In this document: positions 1 to 7,651 of the stretch, in pieces
Layout: each line of letters starts with the position of its first letter
How positions within the stretch are numbered: position 1 is the first letter of the stretch
Program-made: the position numbers and the translations under genes
NCBI GenBank assembly: GCA_035271585.1
Contig: DATERL010000135.1
Coordinates: forward strand, 1 to 14,011
Origin: Roseimarinus sp035271585
Lineage (GTDB): Bacteria; Bacteroidota; Bacteroidia; Bacteroidales; Prolixibacteraceae
Reading direction: 5' to 3'
DNA: 14,011 nt
The notes under the pieces: generated by a model
The model's input: only the letters and a program-made list of their open reading frames with translations
Told to the model about the DNA's origin: nothing
Databases searched by the model: none

Positions 1-79
1 ATTCTGATCCGTCAGCTGACGGATCGGGAGAAGAATCTGTTCCGTATTCGGTGGGATTCTTCTCTACGCTCAGAATGAC
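1..79. repeat. Nested inverted-repeat (REP/MITE-like) intergenic element
   Basis: Several inverted matches are nested here. ATTCTG at 1-6 matches CAGAAT at 71-76, and the 10-base arm 28-37 (GAGAAGAATC) is the exact reverse complement of 55-64, leaving a 17-nt loop. Within the left arm lies a perfect 20-bp palindrome at 6-25 centred on CAGCTG. The right arm (TTCTCTACGCTCAGAATGAC, 60-79) resembles interspersed repeats I recall from many Bacteroidota genomes; that recollection is not a search result. The left end is cut by the window edge, so the full element may start earlier. No coding potential is visible. It could be a REP-type element, a non-autonomous element, or a terminator for an upstream gene. 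Confidence 0.6.
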
Positions 80-84
80 AATGG

Positions 85-117
85 ATTCGGAGGGATTCTA
101 CTCCGTCAGCTGACGGA
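85..117. repeat. Second palindrome copy with duplicated flank
   Basis: The 19 bases at 85-103 repeat 46-64 with two mismatches (ATTCGGnGGGATTCTnCTC). They run into a perfect 16-bp palindrome at 102-117 that shares the core TCCGTCAGCTGACGGA with the palindrome at 6-25. Together with 1-79 this makes a compound repeat array upstream of the adhesin operon. Function unknown. Confidence 0.55.
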
Positions 118-118
118 C

Positions 119-297
119 TGGACTATGGAACTACCCGAAAAGGTAGATACGTTCTTTTAAAAATGTGGATATTCAATATTGATTATTTGATATTGGATAT
201 TTATAAACAAATAAACGGTAGTGCTTTCGTAAAGCAATGTCCTGTTCTTCCCGTTTTTTAGCGGGGGAGTTAGAGGGGGCTTTTGGAAAGTTAATTG
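119..297. other. Non-coding leader upstream of the adhesin operon
   Basis: I see no gene here. An AT-rich stretch (about 158-213) has repeated GATATT/ATATT words. A G-rich stretch follows, containing a weak stem CCCG (250-253) / CGGG (262-265) with an 8-nt loop. I searched for the Bacteroidota sigma promoter pattern (TTTG about 20 bases before TAnnTTTG) and found no convincing match. The operon promoter is probably in this region but cannot be placed. Confidence 0.4.
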
Positions 298-317
298 CCC
301 CGACATTTATGTCGGGG
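298..317 (+). promoter_or_regulatory. GC-rich hairpin in the adhesin 5' leader
   Basis: This is a perfect 8-bp stem, CCCCGACA (298-305) with TGTCGGGG (310-317), around the loop TTTA. It ends 20 nt before the ATG at 338. There is no run of T directly after it, so it does not look like an intrinsic terminator. It could shape the 5' end of the mRNA, affect access to the start codon, or simply be a dispersed palindrome. Confidence 0.45.
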
Positions 318-337
318 ATAAGAGTAGCAAATAGTAT

Positions 338-3300
338 ATGAGTAGAATTTTAAAACATATTATTTTATTGCTTGCCATGTTGGCAATGATGTTGGCATCG
401 TTCGGGCAACATACCCGTTATGTGCAGCTCAACTCGACTCATGGCTTGTCGGTACCCGAACACTATGGCTATAAGTTTCAGTGGGAAATTAAGTATGGTC
501 ATAATTTTTCAAATGAAATAAGAGTTGATTCAACCGGAAACGTGACCCAGAACATACGTTGGGATCAGTTAACAGATTACCGTGTTTCGGTAATGCCCAT
601 TCTCGACTCGGTAGGCTGTTTTGGTGAGCCAATCATCCTCATTGTTAAAGTCGTGGAATATCTTTCGTTGCACGCCATGGACGATATCTATTATACCAGC
701 ATAAATACTCCGGTTTCGGCCAACGTCAGCGATAACGATTTCGACGAAACCGACGCCCATATATTCTATAACCCAACGCCTATTTCTTCACCTAAAAATG
801 GTACCCTAGAGCTTTTTCCCGACGGTTCGTTTACTTATACTCCCAACGCAGGCTTTGTAGGTACCGATCAGTTTGTTTACGAGGCCTTTAACGATAATGT
901 CATTCCAATGTACCAAAACGCAACGGTCACCATTGTAGTGCAAGATGATAGTCGGGTAGCCGATTTACACATTGAGAAAACTGGTCCGGTTAAAGCGCTT
1001 TTTGGTGGTAAAATGGGATACAAAATATTGGTGACTAATTTTGGTCCCGATCGTGCCGATAGTGTGGTGGTAGTTGATACCATGGCCTTTGGGCTTTTTA
1101 AACCTACTTATTCAATTGGTGGTGGGATTAAACCATGGACTGGAAAACTTGAACTGGGCAATATGGCCGCCGGCGATTCCATAATTATTGACCTCTTTGC
1201 CGACATTAGTCCTTACGCTCCAAAATTTATTTATAACGAAGCCCTTACTTGGTCCAAGACATACGATCCAAATCCTGACGATAATTATTCAATTTGGATG
1301 ACAGAGCTAAGCGCTATTTATGTCGATTTGCCCGGCAGGTATTATTTACCCAGTTGCGAAACAACGGTCATTAGCGGAAATAGCAACAGCAACAACAATG
1401 TTGTGAAATACCAATGGACACCGGCAACAGGCTTGTCAAATCCCAATATTGCTGAACCAACCTTTACACCCGATGAAAGCACCATTGGCGATTCAATTCA
1501 ATACATATTGACCATTACCGATAACAAGGGAAACGTGGCTTCAGATACCACCATGATTGTGGTGGCTCCCGCACCTGTGGCTATGATTACGGGCGATACT
1601 TTGTATATTAATATTGGCGAAAATATCACCGTCTATGGTAACGAAAGCTTTGGCGATGACCTGATTTTCCTTTGGTGGAATGATGATGAAGGAAATGGAA
1701 TTGTGAGCTTGCAAAAAACCCTCGACAGCATTGTGATTGATGCCACTGGTTGGTATCATTTGCGTGTTACCGACAAACCGGGTTGCGAGGCTTTCGACTC
1801 GGTACTGGTGCTTTTGCAATCGCATCCACCTGTAACAACCCCCGATATAGTCGCCATTGTTGCTGGTACATCGAAGGTATTGCCCAATTTAGGCGCCGGA
1901 TACCTTGCTTTGGCTACTGAGCCCAAGCAACAATTAAAATATCTAAATGCTTTGCCCGATTCGGTGCTTAACGTTTTAGCAAACGATTCCGATCGTAATA
2001 ATTTTGGACTTGTGTTGTCGGGTTTAATTACTCCACCCAATCACTCCACCTTCACTTTCGACGAATTTGGGAACATAAGCATAACACCAAATAAAGGTTT
2101 TTGGGGCATCGATAGCCTTGAGTACGAAGTATGCAATAAGGGTATTCCTGAAAGATGCAGCTCCGAGTGGGTTTACATTCATAGTTTGCGCGAACCACTC
2201 AATGCCGATGTGGTGATCGAAAAAACTGGCGATGCCATCGCTTTTTGGGGCGATACGGTTCATTTCAACCTTAAAGTATATAGCAACGGTCCCGACACAA
2301 CAACACTAACTACTGTTTTCGATGTGCTTGATGTGGGCTACTACAATCCCCAATATTCAATCGATAATGGCATTAATTGGGCGCAATGGCCCGATAAAGG
2401 CTTCAAATACAACAATCCCATTCGTCCGGGTATTGATACCTTAAGCATCGACATCAGGGCTTATGTGCGCCTAACAGCTAAACCCGAAATTGAAAACATG
2501 GCCTACATTGAAACTGGGCTCATCGAAAACGAACTGGTTAACGATACTTCACGCATTGTAACCCGAATAAAAGAATTGGTTTTTGCCAATGCCGGACGCG
2601 ATACCATAATTGGGTCATGTATCGAAGGGGTAATGCTTGATGGATCGAAAAGTACTGGAGAGGGGCTGAGCTATTCATGGTCGCCAACTACCAATTTGTC
2701 AACGCCAAAAGCCGCGACAACTCAATTTGTGACTCCTAGAACAGCTGGCAAATATACCTATACCCTCACTGTAACCGATAACGATGGCATACAAGCAAGC
2801 GACCAGGTAGTTATTACCGTTTTGCCTGCACCTGTTGCCAATGCGGGCGACAACAAGTTTCTGGTTTCCGGCGAGTTGGTCGCACTCGATGGTTCTAAAT
2901 CAAAGGGTATCATTAAAAGCTACAAATGGACAACAAGTAATGGAAACATACGACCCGGGACTGAATCGAGTGTAACCGCAGTGGTCGATGCCCTCGGATC
3001 ATATATACTTACAATAACCGATAGCGCTGGATGTACTAGCACCGATCAGGTTGAGGTGTACAGGTTCTATTATTCACCTTTTGCCATTCCCGATTATTAC
3101 AGTACAACAATTGGAAAAAAAATTAGTGGAAATGTCCTATATAACGACTATGACCCCAATGGTATTTTTGATCTTTACGTTGATGTTAATGCGAGTTCCG
3201 TTAAAACATCTTTTGGTGGTGATGTGATTATAGATGCCGATGGTAATTTTACCTATACACCGCGAGGGGGGCAAATTGTTGATCGTTTCACCTACTGGGT

Positions 3301-6300
3301 TTATAATGATGCTGATCCGTCAGGTCGTTCACGCGGTTACGTACAAATAACGGTGAACCAAAATGAAGAGGTTGCCAACTTGCACATCACAAAGGAGGCG
3401 ATTAACGAAGGTACAATAATTGGCTTTCCGGGTGGGGTTGAATTCCGTGTTGATATTGAAAACCTAGGTCCCGATAAGGCAACTAAAGTTGTCGTTACCG
3501 ATAGTTTATCGCCTTATTTAACAGATTACAAGTATCGAATAGGGACTGTAGGTGCTTATAAGGATTGGTACGGAGCTTACACTTTACCTGAAGATCTCGC
3601 TGTGGGTGAGAAAAAGTCGGTTTATTTTAGAGCAACCGCCCTAAGCAATGCCCCTAAGCGAATATTTAATGCTGCCACAGTGACTTCTCCAATTTTTGAT
3701 CATGAGTTTAATTGGGATGATGTTAAGCTTCGTAACGTCGATACCGCTTCGGTAGGAATTACCAGTGACTTGTTGGCTATTGCCGAATTGATAGAGAAAC
3801 TAGATCATGGAGCTGATAGTTTAGATGCAATTATTGGACCTTGCGATTTCTTGTCGGTACTCTCGGCTGAAAAGAGTATTAGCAAGGCCGGAATCGATAA
3901 ATACGAATGGTCGCCACGCGAGTTGCTCACCAGTCCCGATGCGATGGAAACAACTTTTAAGCATACGGTTTTCGATACCACAATAACATTTACTTTGACC
4001 GTAATTTCGGGTGAAAAGGTGAAGACTGCCAACGTTACGGTTAATTTCTCGCCCCGGGTAATTGCCAATGCAGGTGGCGATCGGAAAAAGAACCCCGGTG
4101 TGCCGCTGGTGCTAGATGCAAGCAAAAGTCAGGGTGCTAATGCTAATTATGCTTGGTACAATGGGGCAGTTCCCTATACTTATTTTGAAAACGGAAATCC
4201 CCTACATCCAATTATTACCGAACCCGGAGTTTATATGCTGATGGTAACCGATATGCACGGCTGTAACGATATCGACGAGGTGGTGATTAAAGAGAACGAC
4301 TTGTTTGCGGTAAACGATTTTGCCGTGATGGTGGTGAACGATACGCTGTATGCCAACGTACTGACCAACGATTTTGATCCCGATGGCGATAGCATTCATT
4401 CTCCTTTGCTTATTACTGCACCTTTGAATGGGCGCTTGCTCAGTATCGATATAGATAATCCAAGTAGCAAAATAGCTAACAACGGTTCATTTATATATGT
4501 GCCCAACAAAAACTTTGTCGGTAGCGACGTTTTCACCTATCAAATATCCGACAACAATAACCCCGATATGACGAAAACGGCCATTGTTAACATTCGGGTT
4601 ATCGATATCGAAGTACCTAATACCAAACCGGTGGCCAACCCCGATTTCTTCTTCGTAAATAAAGGCAACGATTTGTTCACTAATGTGATGGCCAACGATT
4701 ATGACCCCGATGGAGGTACAATAACCCTTACGAATATAGTGAAAAGCCCCACAAAAGGTACGCTTACTGCTGATGCCGATGGGAGCATTGCTTATATTCC
4801 CTATGAAACAGCAAGCGGAAGCGATCATTTCATTTATAAGATTTGTGATAACGGAATTCCTTCGGCATGTGATACGGCCAGGGTTACCATTCATATTTAT
4901 AAAATTGAGGCTGAAAACCAAATACCTGTGGCTACCGACGATGCTTTTTATGCTGTTGGCAAAGCCATTACCGGAAACGTGTTGTTGAATGATTACGATC
5001 CCAACGGCGACGAATTTGCACTCAATACCGAACCCATTATTGAAGCTCAACATGGCGAATTCAGGTTTATTAACCGCGATGGCGATTTCTCTTATATCCC
5101 CAATCCAGGTTACGAAGGAACTGATCAAATTGTGTATCAAATTTGCGAAACACGCACCAAAGAGCTTTACTGTAACATGGCCACTATTTATATTACCAAT
5201 ATTTCGCCAAGTAGATACAGTACCGACGTATCCATTGTGAAAACTGGACCCGATTTTGTTATTTCGGGCACCGAAGTCGAATACGAATTATACATAAGGG
5301 TTGAAGGACCCACACTGGCTAATGATATTGCAATAATTGATACTTTGAACAGTCAGCTAACTTACTATACCTATTCGTTTGATCGTCAAGACTGGCTCAG
5401 GTGGGAAACATCAACTGTTATCGATCAAATGATGCTTTATCAAGATACCACGGTGTACATTAGGGCTTTTGTGCCGGCACTTTATTCAGGACCTTTAAGC
5501 AATACCGCTTATGTCGATCATGCCATGGACGAAAGTAATCCAGAGAATAACACTTCAGTTTTCACTACCGATGTTTATCAGAAACTGATTGCTAATGCTG
5601 GCAGCGATCAAACCATAGGCGCATGTAACAACCCATTTAAGCTCGATGGAACAGCCAGCTTTGGTATCCCCGATATGACATACGCTTGGTATCCGCCTGA
5701 ACAGCTCGACGATCCGACCAGTGCTACTCCAATGTACACAACGCAGCCCGATTCAGAGCAGAAATTTATGATGGTTATTTCGAGTAACATTAATGGTAGA
5801 ATTGATTTCGATACGGCTTATGTAACGATTTATGTCGATGTTGAGGTAGTTGCTTATGCTGGCGAAGATGTGTGGCCAGAAACAGGTGATCCTATAAGCT
5901 TAAGTAGTAGTGGTAGTGAAGGCGCAGGGACTTTAACTTTCTTATGGTGGATATACGACAAAGAAGGAAATCAGGTGGTGATTGATACTACCCGAACCAT
6001 TATTGTTGATCATAGCGACGATTATTACCTCACCGTGACCGATAAGTATGGCTGTGAGAATACCGATATGGTGCACGTTGGTTACGCGGTTGATGATTTC
6101 TTTGCTATTGACGATTACATTACGACTTGGCAACAAGAACCAGTTGATATCTATGTGCTGAGAAATGATTCGATAGATAAAAACGACCAGTTTAACCTCG
6201 ATGTTTTTTATGTGCTCGACTATCCTGCACATGGTCAAATTATTGCGAATCCATACGATTCGACATTTACTTACATACCCGATCCATACTATTTTGGTCC

Positions 6301-6685
6301 CGATTCGTTTACTTATGTGATATCAACTTTATTTGGTAATGGACAAGCAACCGTTCACATTCAGGTGTTAGAGAAAAAACCTGAAATGCCCGATGGTTTT
6401 TCACCAAACGGCGATGGGCGCAACGATAATCTTTTGATTGCCAATATCGAATTGTACGAAAAAAATCGTTTAATTGTGTTTAATCGCTGGGGAAACATAG
6501 TTTATGAGCGCGATAAATACAGTAATGATGAACCTTGGGATGGTGTTGCTAACAAAGGGATGCGAATTGGAAACGGGGCATTGCCTACCGGTGTTTATTT
6601 TTGGATACTCGATTTAGGCGACATTAGGATTAACCCCAGAGTCCTCAAAGGAAGCATATATATTGCATCTGATAACAGAAGATAA
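338..6685 (+). CDS. Giant modular T9SS-secreted surface protein (adhesin-like)
   Basis: This 2115-residue protein is predicted to be exported by Sec, passed through the type IX secretion system and displayed on the cell surface. Residues 1-23 form a signal peptide (basic start, long Leu/Met/Ala core). Residues 45-108 are Ig-like. Then a block of tandem-95/cadherin-like domain (B), DUF11 domain (C) and two PKD-like domains (D, E) recurs four times: about 112-495, 498-910, 911-1320 and 1321-1917. The last block has three B copies. A seventh B copy covers 1918-2013. Residues 2016-2115 are the gliding-motility-associated type-B C-terminal sorting domain, with PDGFSPNGDGRND, NRWGNIVYE, PTGVYFW and KGSIYI. 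No catalytic domain is seen, so adhesion or surface structure is inferred. The 15 Cys residues are patterned: one per D and one per E, plus Cys pairs within three B domains. The ATG is chosen because it directly precedes the signal peptide. It is first in the operon, 9 nt before the PorP/SprF-like gene. It resembles SprB-type proteins in layout but I do not claim orthology. Confidence 0.95.
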   Translation: MSRILKHIILLLAMLAMMLASFGQHTRYVQLNSTHGLSVPEHYGYKFQWEIKYGHNFSNEIRVDSTGNVTQNIRWDQLTDYRVSVMPILDSVGCFGEPIILIVKVVEYLSLHAMDDIYYTSINTPVSANVSDNDFDETDAHIFYNPTPISSPKNGTLELFPDGSFTYTPNAGFVGTDQFVYEAFNDNVIPMYQNATVTIVVQDDSRVADLHIEKTGPVKALFGGKMGYKILVTNFGPDRADSVVVVDTMAFGLFKPTYSIGGGIKPWTGKLELGNMAAGDSIIIDLFADISPYAPKFIYNEALTWSKTYDPNPDDNYSIWMTELSAIYVDLPGRYYLPSCETTVISGNSNSNNNVVKYQWTPATGLSNPNIAEPTFTPDESTIGDSIQYILTITDNKGNVASDTTMIVVAPAPVAMITGDTLYINIGENITVYGNESFGDDLIFLWWNDDEGNGIVSLQKTLDSIVIDATGWYHLRVTDKPGCEAFDSVLVLLQSHPPVTTPDIVAIVAGTSKVLPNLGAGYLALATEPKQQLKYLNALPDSVLNVLANDSDRNNFGLVLSGLITPPNHSTFTFDEFGNISITPNKGFWGIDSLEYEVCNKGIPERCSSEWVYIHSLREPLNADVVIEKTGDAIAFWGDTVHFNLKVYSNGPDTTTLTTVFDVLDVGYYNPQYSIDNGINWAQWPDKGFKYNNPIRPGIDTLSIDIRAYVRLTAKPEIENMAYIETGLIENELVNDTSRIVTRIKELVFANAGRDTIIGSCIEGVMLDGSKSTGEGLSYSWSPTTNLSTPKAATTQFVTPRTAGKYTYTLTVTDNDGIQASDQVVITVLPAPVANAGDNKFLVSGELVALDGSKSKGIIKSYKWTTSNGNIRPGTESSVTAVVDALGSYILTITDSAGCTSTDQVEVYRFYYSPFAIPDYYSTTIGKKISGNVLYNDYDPNGIFDLYVDVNASSVKTSFGGDVIIDADGNFTYTPRGGQIVDRFTYWVYNDADPSGRSRGYVQITVNQNEEVANLHITKEAINEGTIIGFPGGVEFRVDIENLGPDKATKVVVTDSLSPYLTDYKYRIGTVGAYKDWYGAYTLPEDLAVGEKKSVYFRATALSNAPKRIFNAATVTSPIFDHEFNWDDVKLRNVDTASVGITSDLLAIAELIEKLDHGADSLDAIIGPCDFLSVLSAEKSISKAGIDKYEWSPRELLTSPDAMETTFKHTVFDTTITFTLTVISGEKVKTANVTVNFSPRVIANAGGDRKKNPGVPLVLDASKSQGANANYAWYNGAVPYTYFENGNPLHPIITEPGVYMLMVTDMHGCNDIDEVVIKENDLFAVNDFAVMVVNDTLYANVLTNDFDPDGDSIHSPLLITAPLNGRLLSIDIDNPSSKIANNGSFIYVPNKNFVGSDVFTYQISDNNNPDMTKTAIVNIRVIDIEVPNTKPVANPDFFFVNKGNDLFTNVMANDYDPDGGTITLTNIVKSPTKGTLTADADGSIAYIPYETASGSDHFIYKICDNGIPSACDTARVTIHIYKIEAENQIPVATDDAFYAVGKAITGNVLLNDYDPNGDEFALNTEPIIEAQHGEFRFINRDGDFSYIPNPGYEGTDQIVYQICETRTKELYCNMATIYITNISPSRYSTDVSIVKTGPDFVISGTEVEYELYIRVEGPTLANDIAIIDTLNSQLTYYTYSFDRQDWLRWETSTVIDQMMLYQDTTVYIRAFVPALYSGPLSNTAYVDHAMDESNPENNTSVFTTDVYQKLIANAGSDQTIGACNNPFKLDGTASFGIPDMTYAWYPPEQLDDPTSATPMYTTQPDSEQKFMMVISSNINGRIDFDTAYVTIYVDVEVVAYAGEDVWPETGDPISLSSSGSEGAGTLTFLWWIYDKEGNQVVIDTTRTIIVDHSDDYYLTVTDKYGCENTDMVHVGYAVDDFFAIDDYITTWQQEPVDIYVLRNDSIDKNDQFNLDVFYVLDYPAHGQIIANPYDSTFTYIPDPYYFGPDSFTYVISTLFGNGQATVHIQVLEKKPEMPDGFSPNGDGRNDNLLIANIELYEKNRLIVFNRWGNIVYERDKYSNDEPWDGVANKGMRIGNGALPTGVYFWILDLGDIRINPRVLKGSIYIASDNRR
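671..1822 (+). repeat. Super-repeat unit 1 (B-C-D-E domains)
   Basis: Residues 112-495. B about 114-202, with the ending pattern F-T-Y-T-P then G-T-D-Q-F-V-Y. C (DUF11) about 208-325, starting ADLHIEKTG. D about 335-410, with C340 and YQWTPATGLSNP. E about 412-495, with FLWW and C483 in VTDKPGC. It is the most compact unit. Boundaries are read by eye from recurring motifs. Confidence 0.75.
1829..3067 (+). repeat. Super-repeat unit 2 (B-C-D-E domains)
   Basis: Residues 498-910. B about 498-617, enlarged by an insertion near 510-540 and carrying the pair C599/C607. C about 622-745, starting ADVVIEKTG. D about 748-829, with C761 and YSWSPTTNLSTP. E about 830-910, with C899 in ITDSAGC. The D and E domains here are the clearest PKD-like matches (ANAG at the start, LDGSKS, TVTDNDG). 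Confidence 0.75.
3068..4297 (+). repeat. Super-repeat unit 3 (B-C-D-E domains)
   Basis: Residues 911-1320. B about 911-1010, with NVLYNDYDPNG and FTYTP. C about 1012-1140, starting ANLHITKEA, with ENLGPDKATKVVVTD. D about 1150-1238, with C1169 and YEWSPRELLTSP. E about 1240-1320, with C1309 in VTDMHGC. A short low-similarity linker (about 1141-1160) separates C from D. Confidence 0.75.
4298..6088 (+). repeat. Super-repeat unit 4, with B domain triplicated
   Basis: Residues 1321-1917. Three consecutive B domains (about 1321-1425, 1427-1524, 1527-1624) carry Asp-rich loops NDFDPDGD, NDYDPDGG and NDYDPNGD, which look like calcium-binding cadherin-type loops. The second and third also carry the Cys pairs 1503/1511 and 1603/1612. 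C follows at about 1628-1746 (VSIVKTGPDF), D at about 1750-1835 (C1763, YAWYPPEQLDDP) and E at about 1836-1917 (C1906 in VTDKYGC). Confidence 0.75.
6383..6682 (+). other. T9SS type-B C-terminal sorting domain (inside the adhesin CDS)
   Basis: Residues 2016-2115. The PDGFSPNGDGRND opening, NRWGNIVYE, the PWDGVAN turn, PTGVYFW and KGSIYI match the gliding-motility-associated C-terminal family (type-B CTD, CHU_C). This family directs passage through the T9SS. Type-B CTDs usually rely on a PorP/SprF partner, which is encoded immediately downstream. Confidence 0.93.
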
Positions 6686-6694
6686 AATAATTAC

Positions 6695-7636
6695 GTGAAG
6701 AAATTAAAATACATATTATTGTTGCTGATTTTACTGGGAGCTTTTGTCGCAAAAGCTCAACAGGAGACCATGTATAACATGTATATGAACCAGTTATTGA
6801 CCATGAATCCTGCTTATGCAGGCGCCAAAGGGGTTACCAGTGCTGCAATGTTAGTTAGGGAACAACTTGTAGGTTTTAAGGGGCATCCCAGTACACAAAC
6901 TATTTCGGTGCACTCGCCCCTTAGCGATCAAACCGGTATTGGTGGTTCCATCGAAGTGGATCGTATTGGCGATGTTGGTGCTATTACCCGCACTACGCTT
7001 TCGGGCGATTATTCCTATACTATTACTTATCCCGGCGAACGTTATTTGGCGCTCGGCTTAAAAATTGGGACAACATCATATTATGCAACCACCTCTGCAG
7101 TTGATGTAGGAAGTTTGGGCGATATGAACGACCCCCAGTTTTTGAACGATGTTAAACGACCTTTTTTGCCCAATGCTGGAGTGGGGGTTTATTTCTCTAC
7201 TCCCGATTATTATCTTGGTTTTTCAACGCCTAAGTTAATCTCTAACCGGATTACCGTTAAGGACGTAGAGACCGGTACGGTGAGTCGTGAAGAGTTTCAT
7301 GCTTTTTTTATGGGCGGATATGTTTTTGATATTAATAGAATTGTTAAATTTAAACCATATTTCATGGTGAGGATGGCGATGAATTCGCCAATGACGATTG
7401 ATTTAACAGCACAATTTGTTCTAATTGATAGACTTTGGATTGGAGCTACATATCGTGTGCAGAACTCTGTTGGCGGTTTGATGCAAGTTCAAGCAACTGA
7501 TCAATTAAAAATTGGTTATTCGTATGATTTGATGACTACCGAAGTTGGACAATATAATAAAGGAACACATGAAGTGTTTTTGAGCTTTGATTTTAGTTTT
7601 GGACGGGGACGTGTTAGGTCTCCACGTTATTTCTAA
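6695..7636 (+). CDS. PorP/SprF-family type IX secretion outer-membrane protein
   Basis: This 313-residue protein has a signal peptide of about 21 residues (MKKLKYILLLLILLGAFVAKA, cleavage before QQ). It is followed by the family hallmark Y-N-x-Y-x-N-Q and NPAYAG at residues 38-43, then a conserved REQLVGFKGHP stretch (55-65). The rest alternates short polar and hydrophobic segments as in an outer-membrane beta-barrel and ends in Phe. Length is normal for the family. The family helps secrete or retain type-B CTD proteins at the cell surface, as SprF does for SprB in Flavobacterium johnsoniae; here the likely client is the adhesin 9 nt upstream. The start codon is GTG, chosen because it sits directly at the signal peptide and just after the upstream stop. 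Family members often have Trp in the R-x-Q-W motif; Leu is found here (L58). Paralogues are common in the phylum, so I give no symbol. Confidence 0.93.
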   Translation: MKKLKYILLLLILLGAFVAKAQQETMYNMYMNQLLTMNPAYAGAKGVTSAAMLVREQLVGFKGHPSTQTISVHSPLSDQTGIGGSIEVDRIGDVGAITRTTLSGDYSYTITYPGERYLALGLKIGTTSYYATTSAVDVGSLGDMNDPQFLNDVKRPFLPNAGVGVYFSTPDYYLGFSTPKLISNRITVKDVETGTVSREEFHAFFMGGYVFDINRIVKFKPYFMVRMAMNSPMTIDLTAQFVLIDRLWIGATYRVQNSVGGLMQVQATDQLKIGYSYDLMTTEVGQYNKGTHEVFLSFDFSFGRGRVRSPRYF

Positions 7637-7651
7637 TTTATTTTGTATATT

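Noticed and set aside
1..337. CRISPR array or tRNA-type gene at the left edge
   Set aside because: The repeats are palindromic and only two-fold, with no regular spacers, and no cloverleaf can be drawn.
4487..5140. Open frame of 217 codons on the minus strand inside the adhesin gene
   Set aside because: It is fully antisense to well-supported tandem-95 domains and its translation, rich in Ile, Val and Gly, shows no domain. The length follows from codon bias of the real gene.
671..6376. Recent tandem repeats at DNA level in the adhesin gene
   Set aside because: The domains repeat in protein pattern only. Short shared words such as those encoding DPDG do not extend into long identical DNA stretches, so slippage-type repeats are not supported.
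7643..7651. TTG start for the PorE-like gene
   Set aside because: It would only add MYI before the ATG at 7652; the signal peptide is complete from the ATG.
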